Shown piece by piece: positions 13,542 to 27,900 of a stretch of DNA of 64,000 nt; the stretch's first letter is position 1; every line of letters begins with the position of its first letter. This DNA is from Chondrosia reniformis. Taxonomy: Eukaryota > Porifera > Demospongiae > Chondrillida > Chondrillidae. The position numbers and the translations under genes were made by a program. The stretch is taken from assembly GCA_947172415.1 (NCBI GenBank), contig OX359196.1, positions 6,759,901 through 6,823,900 on the forward strand, read 5' to 3'. The notes under the pieces are model-generated. The model did no database searches and was not told the DNA's origin. It saw nothing but the letters and a program-made list of their open reading frames with translations.

Positions 13542-13547
13542 TTTATT
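13542..13547 (-). terminator. aGPCR-1 AATAAA overlapping its stop codon
   Basis: On the minus strand the last codons read TGT CAA TAA A, so the TAA stop (13545-13543) sits inside an AATAAA hexamer. If used, this gives a 3' UTR of only some 10-30 nt. A second minus-strand AATAAA is not seen nearby. Confidence 0.5.
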
Positions 13548-15939
13548 GACAATAAGGGTTCTTTATGACATCTTGCTCTATATCCAGGTTGGATGTCTGT
13601 TCAATTTGTACTTCAACCTGTTGATCTTTGCGTGAAAGGGTAACTAGGCCATCTGTGAAGGAATCCTGGGAATTTGAGCTGTCATCTTCCTTTGGTTGTA
13701 GATAGATGTTGGGTTCGTAGATGTTAGCTTTTGATTCATTGCACTGAGAAGTGTACTCTGATTCATAGTGAGATGGGTCAGTCTTTGACATCTGCCCACT
13801 TTGCAGTGTAGAGAGCTCAAACTCATTCACATGTGTACTGCTCAGCTTAGTAGTTGTAGTTCTCTGCTTTATTGTGAACCTTTTGGCAAGAGATTGTGAA
13901 GTACGTCTTCCTAGAGTGGTAATCTTTGTAGCTAGTGTACCAGTCCATCCACTGCTACTTGGCTCCAATGAATGTTTAGGTCTCTTGCTCTCACAACACA
14001 GAATCCTCTTCCAGACCTTCCTCACTTCAGCTGCTCTCAAGCAGTAGAGAATGAATATGATTAATCCTTGAAATGCTGTCATTATTGTGAATGCCCATTC
14101 AAAGATTATATGAATAAATGAAGGCAGTCCTGTGGTGGCTAGGAGTCCAATACCCCAACCTAGTCCAAAGAGTACTGATAGTCCCATGGCAACCCACAGG
14201 TTCTCTTTCAACTTGCGGTAGTTGGCTTTCTTGCTGCCTTCCTTCTTCAAGTTGGGTCTTGAAGAAAGAGACACCATTATGAGAATGAAGATGACCCAGT
14301 TGAAGATGTAGACCAGTCCAAAAGGGATAATCACTCCAAAGTAGAAGGAGTAATCATAAACACGACAGCTAAAGTGGAGCATTAAAGGGATTTGAAATAA
14401 TACAACTAAGAAAATTGCATATCCTATACATGCATAATATATAGATTTGTGTTTACAATAAACTTACAAGTTCTGATGGAAGTAGTTCTGATATCTTGGA
14501 GCTAAGGAGAATGCCACGATGAAGGCTGGAACAACTGAAAGTTTAAAATATGGAATGACATATAATGCTAACTAATGGTGTATTCTCAAATATAATCCAT
14601 CTTACCCCAGCATGTTGCCATGGCAATAGCTACATAGCTTTTGATATCAGGTTTGAACACTTGCACCAGCTTTCGATATAGATTGATAGCCTCTGCAGTC
14701 ATCCAGAAGAAGGTAGCCAGGAAGAAGTATTGCATTAAAGCAGATATCACAATGCACCACTGCCACACTGCCATTGAGAAGGTGCTAATTATGAAGGTAG
14801 CATACAACCCTGTGAGGGCTACACAGAGATTAATCAGGAGCTGTCTGTGGATCCCTTGTCGAAGTGTCCTAAGTGGAAAGAAAACAGAATATATATACTT
14901 ATGTACATGTATGGCTAAACATATGTATATTGATACTAGTAGATGTCAATGGTTAAAATGCACATTTGATTGTTCATTATGTAAAGGATTAATCAAATCC
15001 TTTAACTTACTTTTCTACTAAATAAGTCACTATTGTTAGAATAAGGCAAATGATGGATATACTTGTCCCAATGTATGATACAGCTGTCAGGAACTGGTCC
15101 ACCAGTGGAGTAGATCCATTGGGTTTCATTGGATCAGGAAAAATATCCTATAATCAATGCACACAACTTACAATGACTCAAGCTAGATCATCTAGTAGAA
15201 CATTACAACTCTGATGAGATACACCTGGTAATTAAAGACTTAAATCAAATAATTTATACCAGTATCAATGTAGGGGGCAGAGATGGACTAATTGTATATA
15301 CAGTGACATGTTGAACAATTAAACCTTTCACATAACATGTATACATATAGCAATCAGACAATGAGTGATTCTATCTTGAAGATTAAGGTAATTATATATA
15401 ATAAGATTACACATATGTAAGTACATATATTATATAGCTGTATCTGTATACTAATGAATATATACATGAAACGTACCAGTAGAATTGCAAAATTTGTCAA
15501 ATGGTCACATTTACATATATTGGTGTCATTGGATGAATTAATGAGAACACAACCAGATGGATCCCAGGCACCGAAACCATCTGAAACAATGAAATACAAA
15601 TATATATGTAAGGAATATATATCTACATATTATATATTTATATATACATATATATCACGTTACCAGGGCAACCGGCCTGGGGCAGATATCACTTATGCAT
15701 CACACTTGAGTATGGTATATATAACTAGTACATATATATACAGTGCAAGTTATATATTTACATATATACGTATATATATTGTAACTTGTACTGTATATAT
15801 ACACACCTATCATTTCTTAAGGGAATGGTATATACGTACATAGATATATATATAGACTACTTTATAGACAATACTCAATAATATGTTCTTACTCACCATC
15901 ACTAGCAAAATTCCAGAATACACACCTCGGAAAGACTCC
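13543..15939 (-). CDS. aGPCR-1 GPS, 7TM domain and tail
   Basis: Exons: 15939-15897 (43-nt exon, first half of the GPS, CVFWNF), 15580-15477 (second half, ending [13 protein letters not shown]), 15147-15011 (TM1), 14868-14606 (TM2, TM3, start of TM4), 14534-14468 (TM4/ECL2) and 14368-13543 (TM5-7 and tail). The GPS has the W-x8-ish C-x-C-H-L-T pattern; cleavage is expected between L and T, leaving TNFAILL as the tethered agonist. TM7 contains [11 protein letters not shown], the class B2 signature. The roughly 150-residue tail is Ser/Thr-rich. The tail matches aGPCR-2 up to [13 protein letters not shown] and is unrelated after it. Confidence 0.93.
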
Positions 15940-18900
15940 CTAATGAAACGTATAGCATGAGAAATGCACTGGTTGCTAGGCATATGTATAACACAGACAA
16001 ACTGATTTAACCTATTTATTTAAAAGCCTTCAGAAGAAAGAATTACAAAATAATAAGGCAGCAGATCTGTTGGAGCTTGTCACTTTTTGTTATGGGGGTA
16101 CATAAACCACATGTACAGATAACTATTTTATGTAGCTAAAGGTTAGATTTCAGTTGAAATATACATACTCAGAGAGTGATTGCCATTACTCTCTGATATA
16201 CAGTATATGTATATGTACGTATGGACATGTACGTATGTATATATATGTAATTATATAATACACACATTAAATATCACACATGATGTAAATACACCTTATA
16301 CTTAGTTCACTGTACCTTCGGGCTTGTCTTTCCCAAAGTAATTGTCACAGCCTCCTCCAAATCAGATATTTGTTGTCCATTTGTAAAGATAGATAATGAA
16401 ACCACTGCACTTCCCACTTTTGTTTCATCTAAGAAAAGCAGTGTGTTATTTCTTTGTTGGAACAGTGTGGCATCAGTATACAGGGCGGCTGAGACACGGA
16501 GTGCAGTACTGTTGGGAATGGCTGATCCCGGTAGAGCTATGTTGGCTAAGGGAGGCCTCATGTTAGAGTTATTAACAATGCTGTCAGCAATGCTGGACAG
16601 GTCTGGTACTAGGGGTGTATCCGGATCAACCATTACTGTCTGCACTTGAAGACCAAAGGATTCTCCAACAAACTGTAAAGTCTCATTTCCCTCCAATGGA
16701 ACGTTTTCAGTGACAGTCTGAATAATACCTAGTATTCTAACAATGTAATATATACATGTATTAAACAAAGTGAATACATATGTATATCTTATATATGTTT
16801 GCAAGAAAAAATTGCAGATATTTGCTATTTCTACATGTATGTACATATATTCTGAACGTTTTGACCATGAAGATTACTCTTTTGCTGATGAAGACCTTTG
16901 TGGTCGAAACATTCAATAATCTGTGTAAAATTACTGTTGCTGATGCTAATATGAAATCCACTGATCTTATAATGAATGCAACAAACAAGCCATATCATTT
17001 CATTATACACGGACATACAGTATATATGTAAATAATCAAGCAATGTGAATATAAAAATGTGAAATCTTTGTTCAGCCAGAAATTTGAGAAAAGTTTCATC
17101 TCACATACAGTATTTAAACACATACATTAGCCTATACTAGGATACTGAGATTATTGAGCAACTGCAACATACATAAATTCTTTTAAATAGAATGTTTCAA
17201 CCTGGAGATCTTCATCAGCAATGTCCTATTATGATTGCAACAAATACCACGGGGCCTATCACTTTGAAACCAATTTCCTGTGTGTGTGTTTTATTAGACT
17301 GGTTTAGTAGTTGTTTCATTATTAGTGAATTGTCAAGTGAATTTACGGCAAACCGCTCTATACGTGAAGCGATCGACATGCATTATTGTTTTTGAACGTT
17401 ACATGTATATACACAAGTAAAGATAAATTGTAACTAGATGTTTAGCACAACAGCTTTGTAAGTACGTACATACCTCCCTGAGGTATTGGCACTTTGCTGA
17501 CTTTCCCCTAGTGTGTCAGCTGGTGCATTAGTAAGCTGATCTACTGTTACCAGTATATCCGTGCTCACCTGCAAAACAATAAAGATATTATATACATATG
17601 ACATACCTACGTATGTACGTACATACATAAATATAAACAGTACATACATACATACATACTATTACACATAAGAACATACACAATATAGTCATGAAATACA
17701 TAGCTTTTGAATTTTACTTCAAGCTTACATCTATATCATTTTGGATTTCTGAGGCAGAAATTCCTTGCAAAAGATCGGCACTCAAGGCAACATCTTCAGG
17801 CATAAATTCTTCCGTGTTGTTTGTTATTGTTACTAAGGCATTGGCCAACTGAGCTCCGCTATCAATCTAAGCACATGAAAATTGTTACGTAAGATATATG
17901 CATATTTAGGGTACAGGTACATTTTATTGATGGATATACGTATATACGTATACACATATGTATACAACTATACACAAGTCATATATAAGTTATATATACA
18001 CGTATGTACGCATACAACTATACACGTATGTATAAACTGGAATGTAGTATATAGCATTACAGTAACAACACTGCCTACCATAAGTTCACAAAGTATCCTT
18101 GTGGGTCCTGTTAAGTTGCAGTTTGAACATTCTGGAACACTCCATATTGCTCCAGTTGCAAAATCTCCTATGCACTCTCTTGTGGCTACCAAATCAAGAT
18201 CTTCAAATGTTGTGGAACTAACACCACATGGACATGGTTGCCTGGATTCCCCACCTATCTCTGTCTCTGGCCAATAAACACTACCAATGTTTCCACATGG
18301 AGTCTCTTCAGCTGGACAACCATCTACATGTATGTATACAGTACATATATGTATCTATCTACCTACGTACCTATACCTACGTATACATGACATATACCAC
18401 CTGTGTACATGCATAGGAATACACAGAGTGCAGGTGTGTCGGTTCGTTACTGTGCTTTTCACGAAAATTTTGGTGAAGTGCTTTATGGAAATTAATGAAT
18501 GTTCATAATAAAGCATGCTTTATAGGATTAAAGTACTCAAAAATTATTTTGATCCGACCACTTTATAGTAGAATTAAAAGAATTATATACATATATCTTT
18601 TAGATATTTAATTTATGGTCTTACATATATCTAAAGAGATGGATGGATACATAGGTTGCTAGGTCATTCAAATCCTAATCAATGTATCTTGCGATTATAT
18701 GATATGGATAAAATAAGCACAGTTGGTAATCCTGATTAAGGTTGAAACAAACACTTACCAAATCTAACGATTTGAGACACTTGAAGTGGTTGGTTGATGA
18801 CTTGGGATGCTTCCTGGACAACCTCTCGCAGTGGTGCCGCCAGTAGAGTGGACAACTGGGGGGTTTCTGTGGACCGATCTGTGTCAATGATGTTAGTGAC

Positions 18901-21900
18901 AGTGGTCACTAGAAGAACATTATCAGGAGCATCAGGCAGAGAAGAAACACTTATTATCTCTGATTCCAGAGTGTCATTGCCACTCTGAAGTGTAAGCTCC
19001 ATACCAGATAAGAGGGCATTGACCTGAGATTAAGATGTATAATCAAGCTAAATAGCTGCATGTACATACATATATGTATATACTTGTATACATACGTACG
19101 TATAAATATGTACACACACATACTTTACATAGTGTATATATACCATGTACTATTATATACATAATATTTTACAGTACCCACTTCTTCTATAAAACTACTG
19201 TTTTCATTTTGCTGTCTTCTCCTTCTACTGGACAAGTCAACAGTTACTGCCTGCTGAATAAGTCCTTCATGCAAATATAAAGCATATATATGTATGTATA
19301 TACATACTGTACATACACATTCCATATTGATATGTACGTACCTTTAATCAAGATTGATGCAGTATTTGAATCAACTATTTTACTAAATGCTATACTGGTG
19401 GCTCTGCAGTGGTAAAATCCTCTGTCATTTGGTTGTACAGAATTGATTGTATACGCTTGACCAAACACATCTAATGGCTTATCATCTTTGTACCACCGAA
19501 TAAGTGGTTCAGGGTTGCCTTCTGCCAAACAAGATAGAGTTAATGAACTATACAGATCTACTTCATTTCCGTCTTTTGGATCTTGAGTGATTTCAGGTGG
19601 TGTGTTTACAGTGACCTCTACAATGAAATCAAAATTAATATCCATGATTTCCTTGAATAATGCTATTATTTAGATTATGTGCATATGTATGTATGTACGT
19701 ACATACAAAGAGATTGTCTAAGAAATTACAAATTCTATTAGATGATCACTGATCAAAATACAGCCTTGTAAAGTATATGTACAGTACCTCTACAACCTAA
19801 AGACATGAGTATGTATAAACTTGTTTACCTTCAGAACATGTTTTCCCTGTATAGAATCCACTTGAAGAGTCAGTACACATACAAGTAAAGTCATCAATCC
19901 CATCAATACAGCGCCCTCCATTTTGACATGGACCAGAATCACAGTTATTAAAGGCTACAATAACAATATTAAGGTTCACAAGATAATGTACGTATGTATA
20001 TATGTGGATAATGTAGATAAATTCCACAACACCTGTACACATTGAGTATAATTATATTTACTCTATATAGGAATACCATTCTGTGATCTCACCTTTTAAC
20101 AAAAGGTCAAATTGCCACACATTTTGTCCAATAATGGGAGCCACAACTCCACTCACTGCTCTACAGGAGTACTGTGCAGCATCACTTAACTGCAGTCTGG
20201 TAAAATGTAAGGAGCTGTTTCTACTCAAGATACCCTCACCATGGTCAGAATCACTGGGTGTAACATTCACACGTGTTCCGTCTCCTTGTAATATAGCTTC
20301 ATTTCTCAACCATTGTATGGAAGGTTGAGGTAGTCCACTAGCTGTGCATTGGAGAGTGATAGTAGATCCTTCTTCCCTTTCAAGTTGACCATTATGAAAA
20401 ACAGTATCAACAGCTTCTCTTATAACTGAAATAGTCGGTCTCACTGAAGAGGGTGATTAAAGTACTAAAACAATATGTACGTATATATGTATGTATGTAT
20501 GAACATGCCTGTACATAAATATGATGAATTCACATACACTTGTATTTCATTTATCAGAACTAGCTGATAAACAGGACCCAGCCCATTTCCAGTGGGAGGG
20601 GCCAGCTTTACCAATTGGCATCTGGCCACCATCATCCACAGAACAGCTGTTAATAATCAAAGTGAGAATCAAGCCCAGACCTCAAATGCTTAAAATATTT
20701 TTATACATGCTCCAACTGACCTACTATATCTACAGTGAATGTGGGAGATGATGTGTTTCCAATCTCATTCATAGCAACACATGAATATTCTCCAGCATCA
20801 CTTAAGCTGAAGTTGCTTATCACTAATCTACTTGTTGCAACTCTGTCCTGAACACTTTCAGATGTACTGATATTTAGGATGGAGCTCTCCTTCATCCAGA
20901 TTATTGATGGAGGTGGATTGGCAATGGCCTGGCATTCTACAGTGAGCACTTCTCCCTCAACGACATCACGAGTTTCAGAAGGTGTCAACAAGAATGTTGG
21001 TGGACCTGGTATTACATAAGAAATAAATAATTAACTTGTAACATGCAAAGCAGTTACACACAAGCAGATAAAGAAACCACGTGTATGCTCTTTCACATTT
21101 TGGTTGAAACATGCGTATATACATTCATAGAAAGTATCATATTGACCAGATAGAGGAACTATGCATATATATGCTCTTTCATATTCAAAACAATAATCAC
21201 ACATTTAATTTCTGTGTATGTACATATACGTACATGTAAATCTATGTATAGTATATATTAGTGACACTGTGTAATAAGTATATGTACGTATGTATGACAG
21301 AACTATACCCAGTATGGTAATGAAAGCTGATGTGCTGTCTGGACCAAATCTGTTGGAAACTGAACAGTTGTAGTCTCCCTCATCACTTCCTGCAACTCCA
21401 ACAACTGTCAATGTACTGACACTATTGTTACTGACAATCTCATACTTGTTAGCGATAGTAGAGATCCTTTCCCCTCTAAATCTCCACACAAACACTGGAC
21501 TAGGGTCCGCCACTGCAACACATGTTAAAATGAGACTTTGACCTTCCACAACAGTTGTGTTCCGCAGAGGAGTGGTTATTTGAGGAGATACTGCATAACA
21601 AATGGTTTATGGTTATATATATATATATTGTGGGATTAAGGTACCGTATATAGTACATATATGTATATAGTCCTACATATGTTATGAATGTTGCAATAGA
21701 ACATAACAAGTGGTACGTAGCTTACCTCCAGTGACCATGAGGGTAATCTCAGCTGAAGCTGTTCCAACTGCATTGCTAGCATCAACACTGTATGTCCCTG
21801 CATCTACTCTTCTGGCCCTTTGTATCCTCAATGTGAGTCTGTCTTCAGAAAACACATAATTATCTCCTTCACCACTTCCTAAGTCAAATGTGCCACTACT

Positions 21901-24900
21901 GTTTGTTATCGTCCACACAATGTCGTCAGGTGTGACTGGAGGCACAGCTTGTGTGATGGAGAAGGAGAGGACTATGGAATCATCTCTACTAACTGAGACA
22001 GATGTTTCGTTATTAGAAACTATCCTTGGTATTTCTGTGAATGAAACAGTAATAGGTGATTAATTCCTAGGGTAAAATCATGTTTTTTTCTTTTTCTTAA
22101 CATAAATATATGGAGTGTTTGTTGTATTCGTGATAAGTATACAATACATAATATATGGATATAGACCCACCTCCGAGTGTGGTAGCTGTGAGATTAACAT
22201 TCTCTGAACAGGCAATTGTAAAAGCACAAATAGAGAGTTTATATGTTGTAAATGGTTCAAGGTTTTTAAACGCTACTTCAAGAGATGTTGTGTTCTCGGA
22301 AGTTACTAAGTAACCAGTAGGACCAATCAGTTTTAGATAATAATATCGTATAATTCCATTGGGCCAAACAGGAGGATTCCACAAGATTTCAACAACATCC
22401 AATGTTACATTTCCTAGACTCACACTGGCAGGCGGACTTGGAACTATGTATAATAATAGACAGAAGAAAAAGATAATGAATTTGTCAGGGACATATAATG
22501 TAATTTATTTTTTTACTTAACTAATATATTTATAACATACTATCTTCCAGTGTTTCCACATCTTTTCTCAGGCTGTACACTCCAAAACCAGCAGCAGTCT
22601 TAGCTCGTACTTGAACTTGGTAGGTTGAATAAGAAATAAGATTTACCAACATCTCAGCCGTCTCAGTAGTATTGAGTGTTACACTTTCATAGAATTGAGG
22701 AGGAACTGGATTTACACTGTCAACTCCAACTATTGTGATCTCGTAAAGGGATATAAATCCATTAGGAATGGAAGGCACCATCCAAGATATATTAAAAGAA
22801 GTAGAAGTCACATCTGTGACTGTGACACCTACAGGAGCTGCTGGCACTAGAAAAGTATTGAGAAACAGAAACAGACAAAGGCTTTCCTTCACCATTTCAT
22901 TTACTTGCTATTTATAACACTTAAAACTAATTAGCAGGCAATCAAGTGACAATTAGACACAAATATGCATTTTGCTTCACCTTTCTGTTTGCATTTCTGA
23001 TAAATTTTTAAAAAGGACAGATGCATCCAGATGACTATATCAAAAAGGAATCATTATATGACTCACCATCTTCCTGGGTCCTCCCTGTAGTGACTGCTTC
23101 ATCGGACACTCCAAATCCATTTACAGCCCTTACTGTCACTTCATATACTGAATAAGGCTCCAGTCCATATAAGTGGATGGAGGTGCTGCTCACCATATCC
23201 TCACTTGTATTGTAGAAGGATTCATTGACAGTGTTAAGTGTCTCTACTCCAGTAAATGTCACTAGATAGTGCTCAATGATGCCGTGAGGAAAGAGAGGAG
23301 GTTGCCACTCCACCCACAGAGAGGTAGAGGTCCTATTGGTCACCGTCACATCACTTGGAGCTGAAGGAGCTGTTCGGTGGAAGATTACAAAAGAATTAGG
23401 TCAAGCATACATAAGTGAGCTTCTCAAACCATAGTCACTCACTTCCTTCTTCTGTCATAAGGACGGACACTGAAGAAGGAGGACCTTCTCCAACACTAGT
23501 GGTTGCTGACACAGTGATGTTGTAAGTAGAAAATGGCACCAGTCCAGTAAGGAAGGTAGATGTCACATTGTAGACTGTCACATCCTGCACTTTGTTGAAA
23601 GAACTGTCCACTGAAGAGGTGCTTTCTACGCCAGAGTACTCTATTCTGTAAGACAAGATGATTCCATTGGGCATGGTAGGAGGATCCCAACTTAAGTACA
23701 GAGATGTACTGTTGGCAACTGCTACAAATACATTCACCGGAGCTGATGGAACTGCAGAGACAGAGATTGGGTAAAAATCATTATTTGTAAAGCTAGGTAT
23801 TTCTGTTTGTTGTATAAATGTGGAAATGGCTGCATGACAAATTGAGAATAATCATCTCACCATCTTCCTGGGTCCTCTCCATAGTGACTGCTTCATCAGA
23901 TGGTCCAAATCCATTTATAGCCCTTACTGTCACTTCATACACTGAATAAGGCTCCAGTCCATATAAGTGGATGGAGGTGCTGCTCACCAAATCCTCACTT
24001 GTTTGGTAGAAGGATTCATTGACAGTGTTAAGTGTCTCTACTCCAGTAAATGTCACTAGATAGTGCTCAATGATGCCGTGAGGAAAGAGAGGAGGTTGCC
24101 ACTCCACCCACAGAGAGGTAGAGGTCCTATTGGTCACCGTCATATCACTTGGAGCTGAAGGAGCTGTTCGGTGGGAGATTACAAGAGAATTGGGTCAAGC
24201 ATACATAAGCGAGCTTCTCAAACCATAGTCACTCACTTCCTTCTTCCGTCATAAGGACGGACACTGAAGAAGGAGGACCTTCTCCAACACTAGTGGTTGC
24301 TGACACAGTGATGTTGTAAGTAGAAAATGGCACCAGTCCAGTAAGGAAGGTAGATGTCACATTGTAGACTGTCACATCCTGCACTTTGTTGAAAGAACTG
24401 TCCACTGAAGAGGTGCTTTCTACGCCAGAGTACTCTATTCTGTAAGACAAGATGATTCCATTGGGCATGGTAGGAGGATCCCAACTTAAATACAGAGATG
24501 TGCTGTTGGCAACTGCTACAATTACATTCACCGGAGCTGATGGAACTGCAGAGACAGAGATTGGGTAAAAATCATTATTTGTAAAGCTAGGTATTTCTGT
24601 TTGTTGTATAAATGTGGAAATGGCTGCATGACAAATTGAGAATAATCATCTCACCATCTTCCTGGGTCCTCTCCATAGTGACTGCTTCATCGGACACTCC
24701 AAATCCATTTACAGCCCTTACTGTCACTTCATATACTGAATAAGGCTCCAGTCCATATAAGTGGATGGAGGTGCTGCTCACCATATCCTCACTTGTTTGG
24801 TAGAAGGATTCATTGACAGTGTTAAGTGTCTCTACTCCAGTAAATGTCACTAGATAGTGCTCAATGATGCCGTGAGGAAAGAGAGGAGGTTGCCACTCCA

Positions 24901-27900
24901 CCCACAGAGAGGTAGAGGTCCTATTGGTCACCGTCACATCACTTGGAGCTGAAGGAGCTGTTCGGTGGAAGATTACAAGAGAATTGGGTCAAGCATACAT
25001 AAGCGAGCTTCTCAAACCATAGTCACTCACTTCCTTCTTCCGTCATAAGGACGGACACTGAAGAAGGAGGACCTTCTCCAACACTAGTGGTTGCTGACAC
25101 AGTGATGTTGTAAGTAGAAAATGGCACCAGTCCAGTAAGGAAGGTAGATGTCACATTGTAGACTGTCACATCCTGCACTTTGTTGAAAGAACTGTCCACT
25201 GAAGAGGTGCTTTCTACGCCAGAGTACTCTATTCTGTAAGACAAGATGATTCCATTGGGCATGGTAGGAGGATCCCAACTTAAATACAGAGATGTGCTGT
25301 TGGCAACTGCTACAATTACATTCACCGGAGCTGATGGAACTGCAGAGACAGAGATTGGGTAAAAATCATTATTTGTAAAGCTAGGTATTTCTGTTTGTTG
25401 TATAAATGTGGAAATGGCTGCATGACAAATTGAGAATAATCATCTCACCATCTTCCTGGGTCCTCTCCATAGTGACTGCTTCATCGGACACTCCAAATCC
25501 ATTTACAGCCCTTACTGTCACTTCATATACTGAATAAGGCTCCAGTCCATATAAGTGGATGGAGGTGCTGCTCACCATATCCTCACTTGTTTGGTAGAAG
25601 GATTCATTGACAGTGTTAAGTGTCTCTACTCCAGTAAATGTCACTAGATAGTGCTCAATGATGCCGTGAGGAAAGAGAGGAGGTTGCCACTCCACCCACA
25701 GAGAGGTAGAGGTCCTATTGGTCACCGTCAGATCACTTGGAGCTGAAGGAGCTGTTCGGTGGGAGATTACAAGAGAATTAGGTCAAGCATACATAAGTGA
25801 GCTTCTCAAACCATAGTCACTCACTTCCTTCTTCCGTCATAAGGACGGACACTGAAGAAGGAGGACCTTCTCCAACACTAGTGGTTGCTGACACAGTGAT
25901 GTTGTAAGTAGAAAATGGCACCAGTCCAGTAAGGAAGGTAGATGTCACATTGTAGACTGTCACATCCTGCACTTTGTTGAAAGAACTGTCCACTGAAGAG
26001 GTGCTTTCTACACCAGAGTACTGTATTCTGTAAAACAGGATGATTCCATTGGGCATGGTAGGCGGATCCCAACTTAAGTACAGAGATGTGCTGTTGGCAA
26101 CTGCTACAATTACATTCACCGGAGCTGATGGAACTGCAGAGATTGGGTAAAAATCATGATCAAAGCCATGCAAATATGCTCTAAATGTATTTTGGTTCAA
26201 ATAAAGATTTATAATATATATTTTGCTTAGAACACTTATACATATATTCACAATTGACTCACTGTCTTCAAAAGTTCTCTCTAAAATTTCACTTGAATAT
26301 GGGCCTGTAATATCTGTATTTAATACTCTAACAGATATTGAGTACAGAGTGAATGGAATTAGACCAGAAACTGCTAGAGAGTTGGACTGTGAAGACAATG
26401 TCAGAACTCTTGTTATATTACCACCATTTGGACTATCGTACAGTGCAATCAGAATTTCATAGCTGGTGAAGTTTAGTCCTAGAAAGTCAGGTATGCTCCA
26501 TTCAATGAAAAGTCCAGTGCTAGACAAAGCAGTTGCATTCACAACTTCAGGAGCTGATGGAACTGAAAGGGGACATACAATTTTGTGTTATACCTTAACT
26601 CAATAATAGTATAACTGAACATATAAAATTTAATACATATATACTACCCATATTTATACATACACACCAGTATATACGTATATACATATATAAGTTGTAT
26701 GCATGCAAAAATATTATTAATACACCATGCAAATCAAGCATTAATGAAGTGCATTAATCCTATTGAATAGCTTGTTAACAGTTTCTTACTAGTCTGCATT
26801 GGGGTCTCAACCTCCATGTATCCAACTGCCAGTAATACACCAGACTGAGCGAAGGCCCGTATTGTTATGTTATATACTGATACTGGTACTAGGCCAGTGA
26901 TTAGGAATGAGGTTTCATTGAAGGACACAATTTGGTTGGTCAAATCTGTGTCTCCGAGTAAAGAATAGGAGATTTGGTAGTATGGACTATCTAGTGGATA
27001 TACATCAGGAGTGGTCCAAAATAAGGAGATCGTGTTGTGAGTAGAGGATTCATTCAGATAAATTCGCACTATAAAGAAAGAGAAGAAAAAAAATATAGTT
27101 CTCTGTTTCTATACAATAAGTAGAGCTGATTTGCATGCTGTACGTATGTTAAACAAGAACATCTAGGATGGAGAGACAATGAATTAAATTTTAAATACAG
27201 TATCCCTATATATATTCAGACAGTACTACTGTATTCTCTGATATATATACATACGTAGTTGTTTGTATATATACGTATATATATTTAATGATATGGAGCC
27301 TTTATATATATATATAATATATGTATTAGTACCTTGCCGAACAATAAGAACGTCCAACTTAAAGTCTATTGCAGTCAGGTTGTCAAGGTGATCCCTGGCC
27401 TGGCAGGTGGCAGCACACGTGAACAAGCCAAAATCATCAGATGTAGTTTCTCTATTTAGAGCAATATAAGAAAATGTGTCACCGTATTCAGTTGGCTCTA
27501 AAATGGAGCCAAAAGTGTAATCTTCTTTTTTAGGAAAGACATCTGCCACTTCTCTATTAAGAAGAAAATGTCCGACTATTAGATCTTCATTTAGAAACCA
27601 TGCATAATAATAGGCTGGGCTGTCAAAGACTCCGCATCCTATGGAAAATGAACTAACATCTTCTGGAAGACTAAATACAGTTATGTTGGACTCCAATATA
27701 AGAGAAGAAGAACCAAATGCACTTAAACTTGCTTTTAACCTTAATTCCATCAGTGCATCGCTACCTATAAAAAGAAATTACAAGTGTGTATGAAAATATA
27801 CATAAAAATTACATGTATATATCTACTTATTATATAAAGCATCATAGAACATACATAGAGTATATGGCATGTGCATTCAGTTGTAAAACATCACATTCTT

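Noticed and set aside
23035-26542. Each FN3 frame as an individual small protein
   Set aside because: Every one is bounded by matching phase-1 splice sites and belongs to a single receptor transcript; readthrough into intron ends them artificially.
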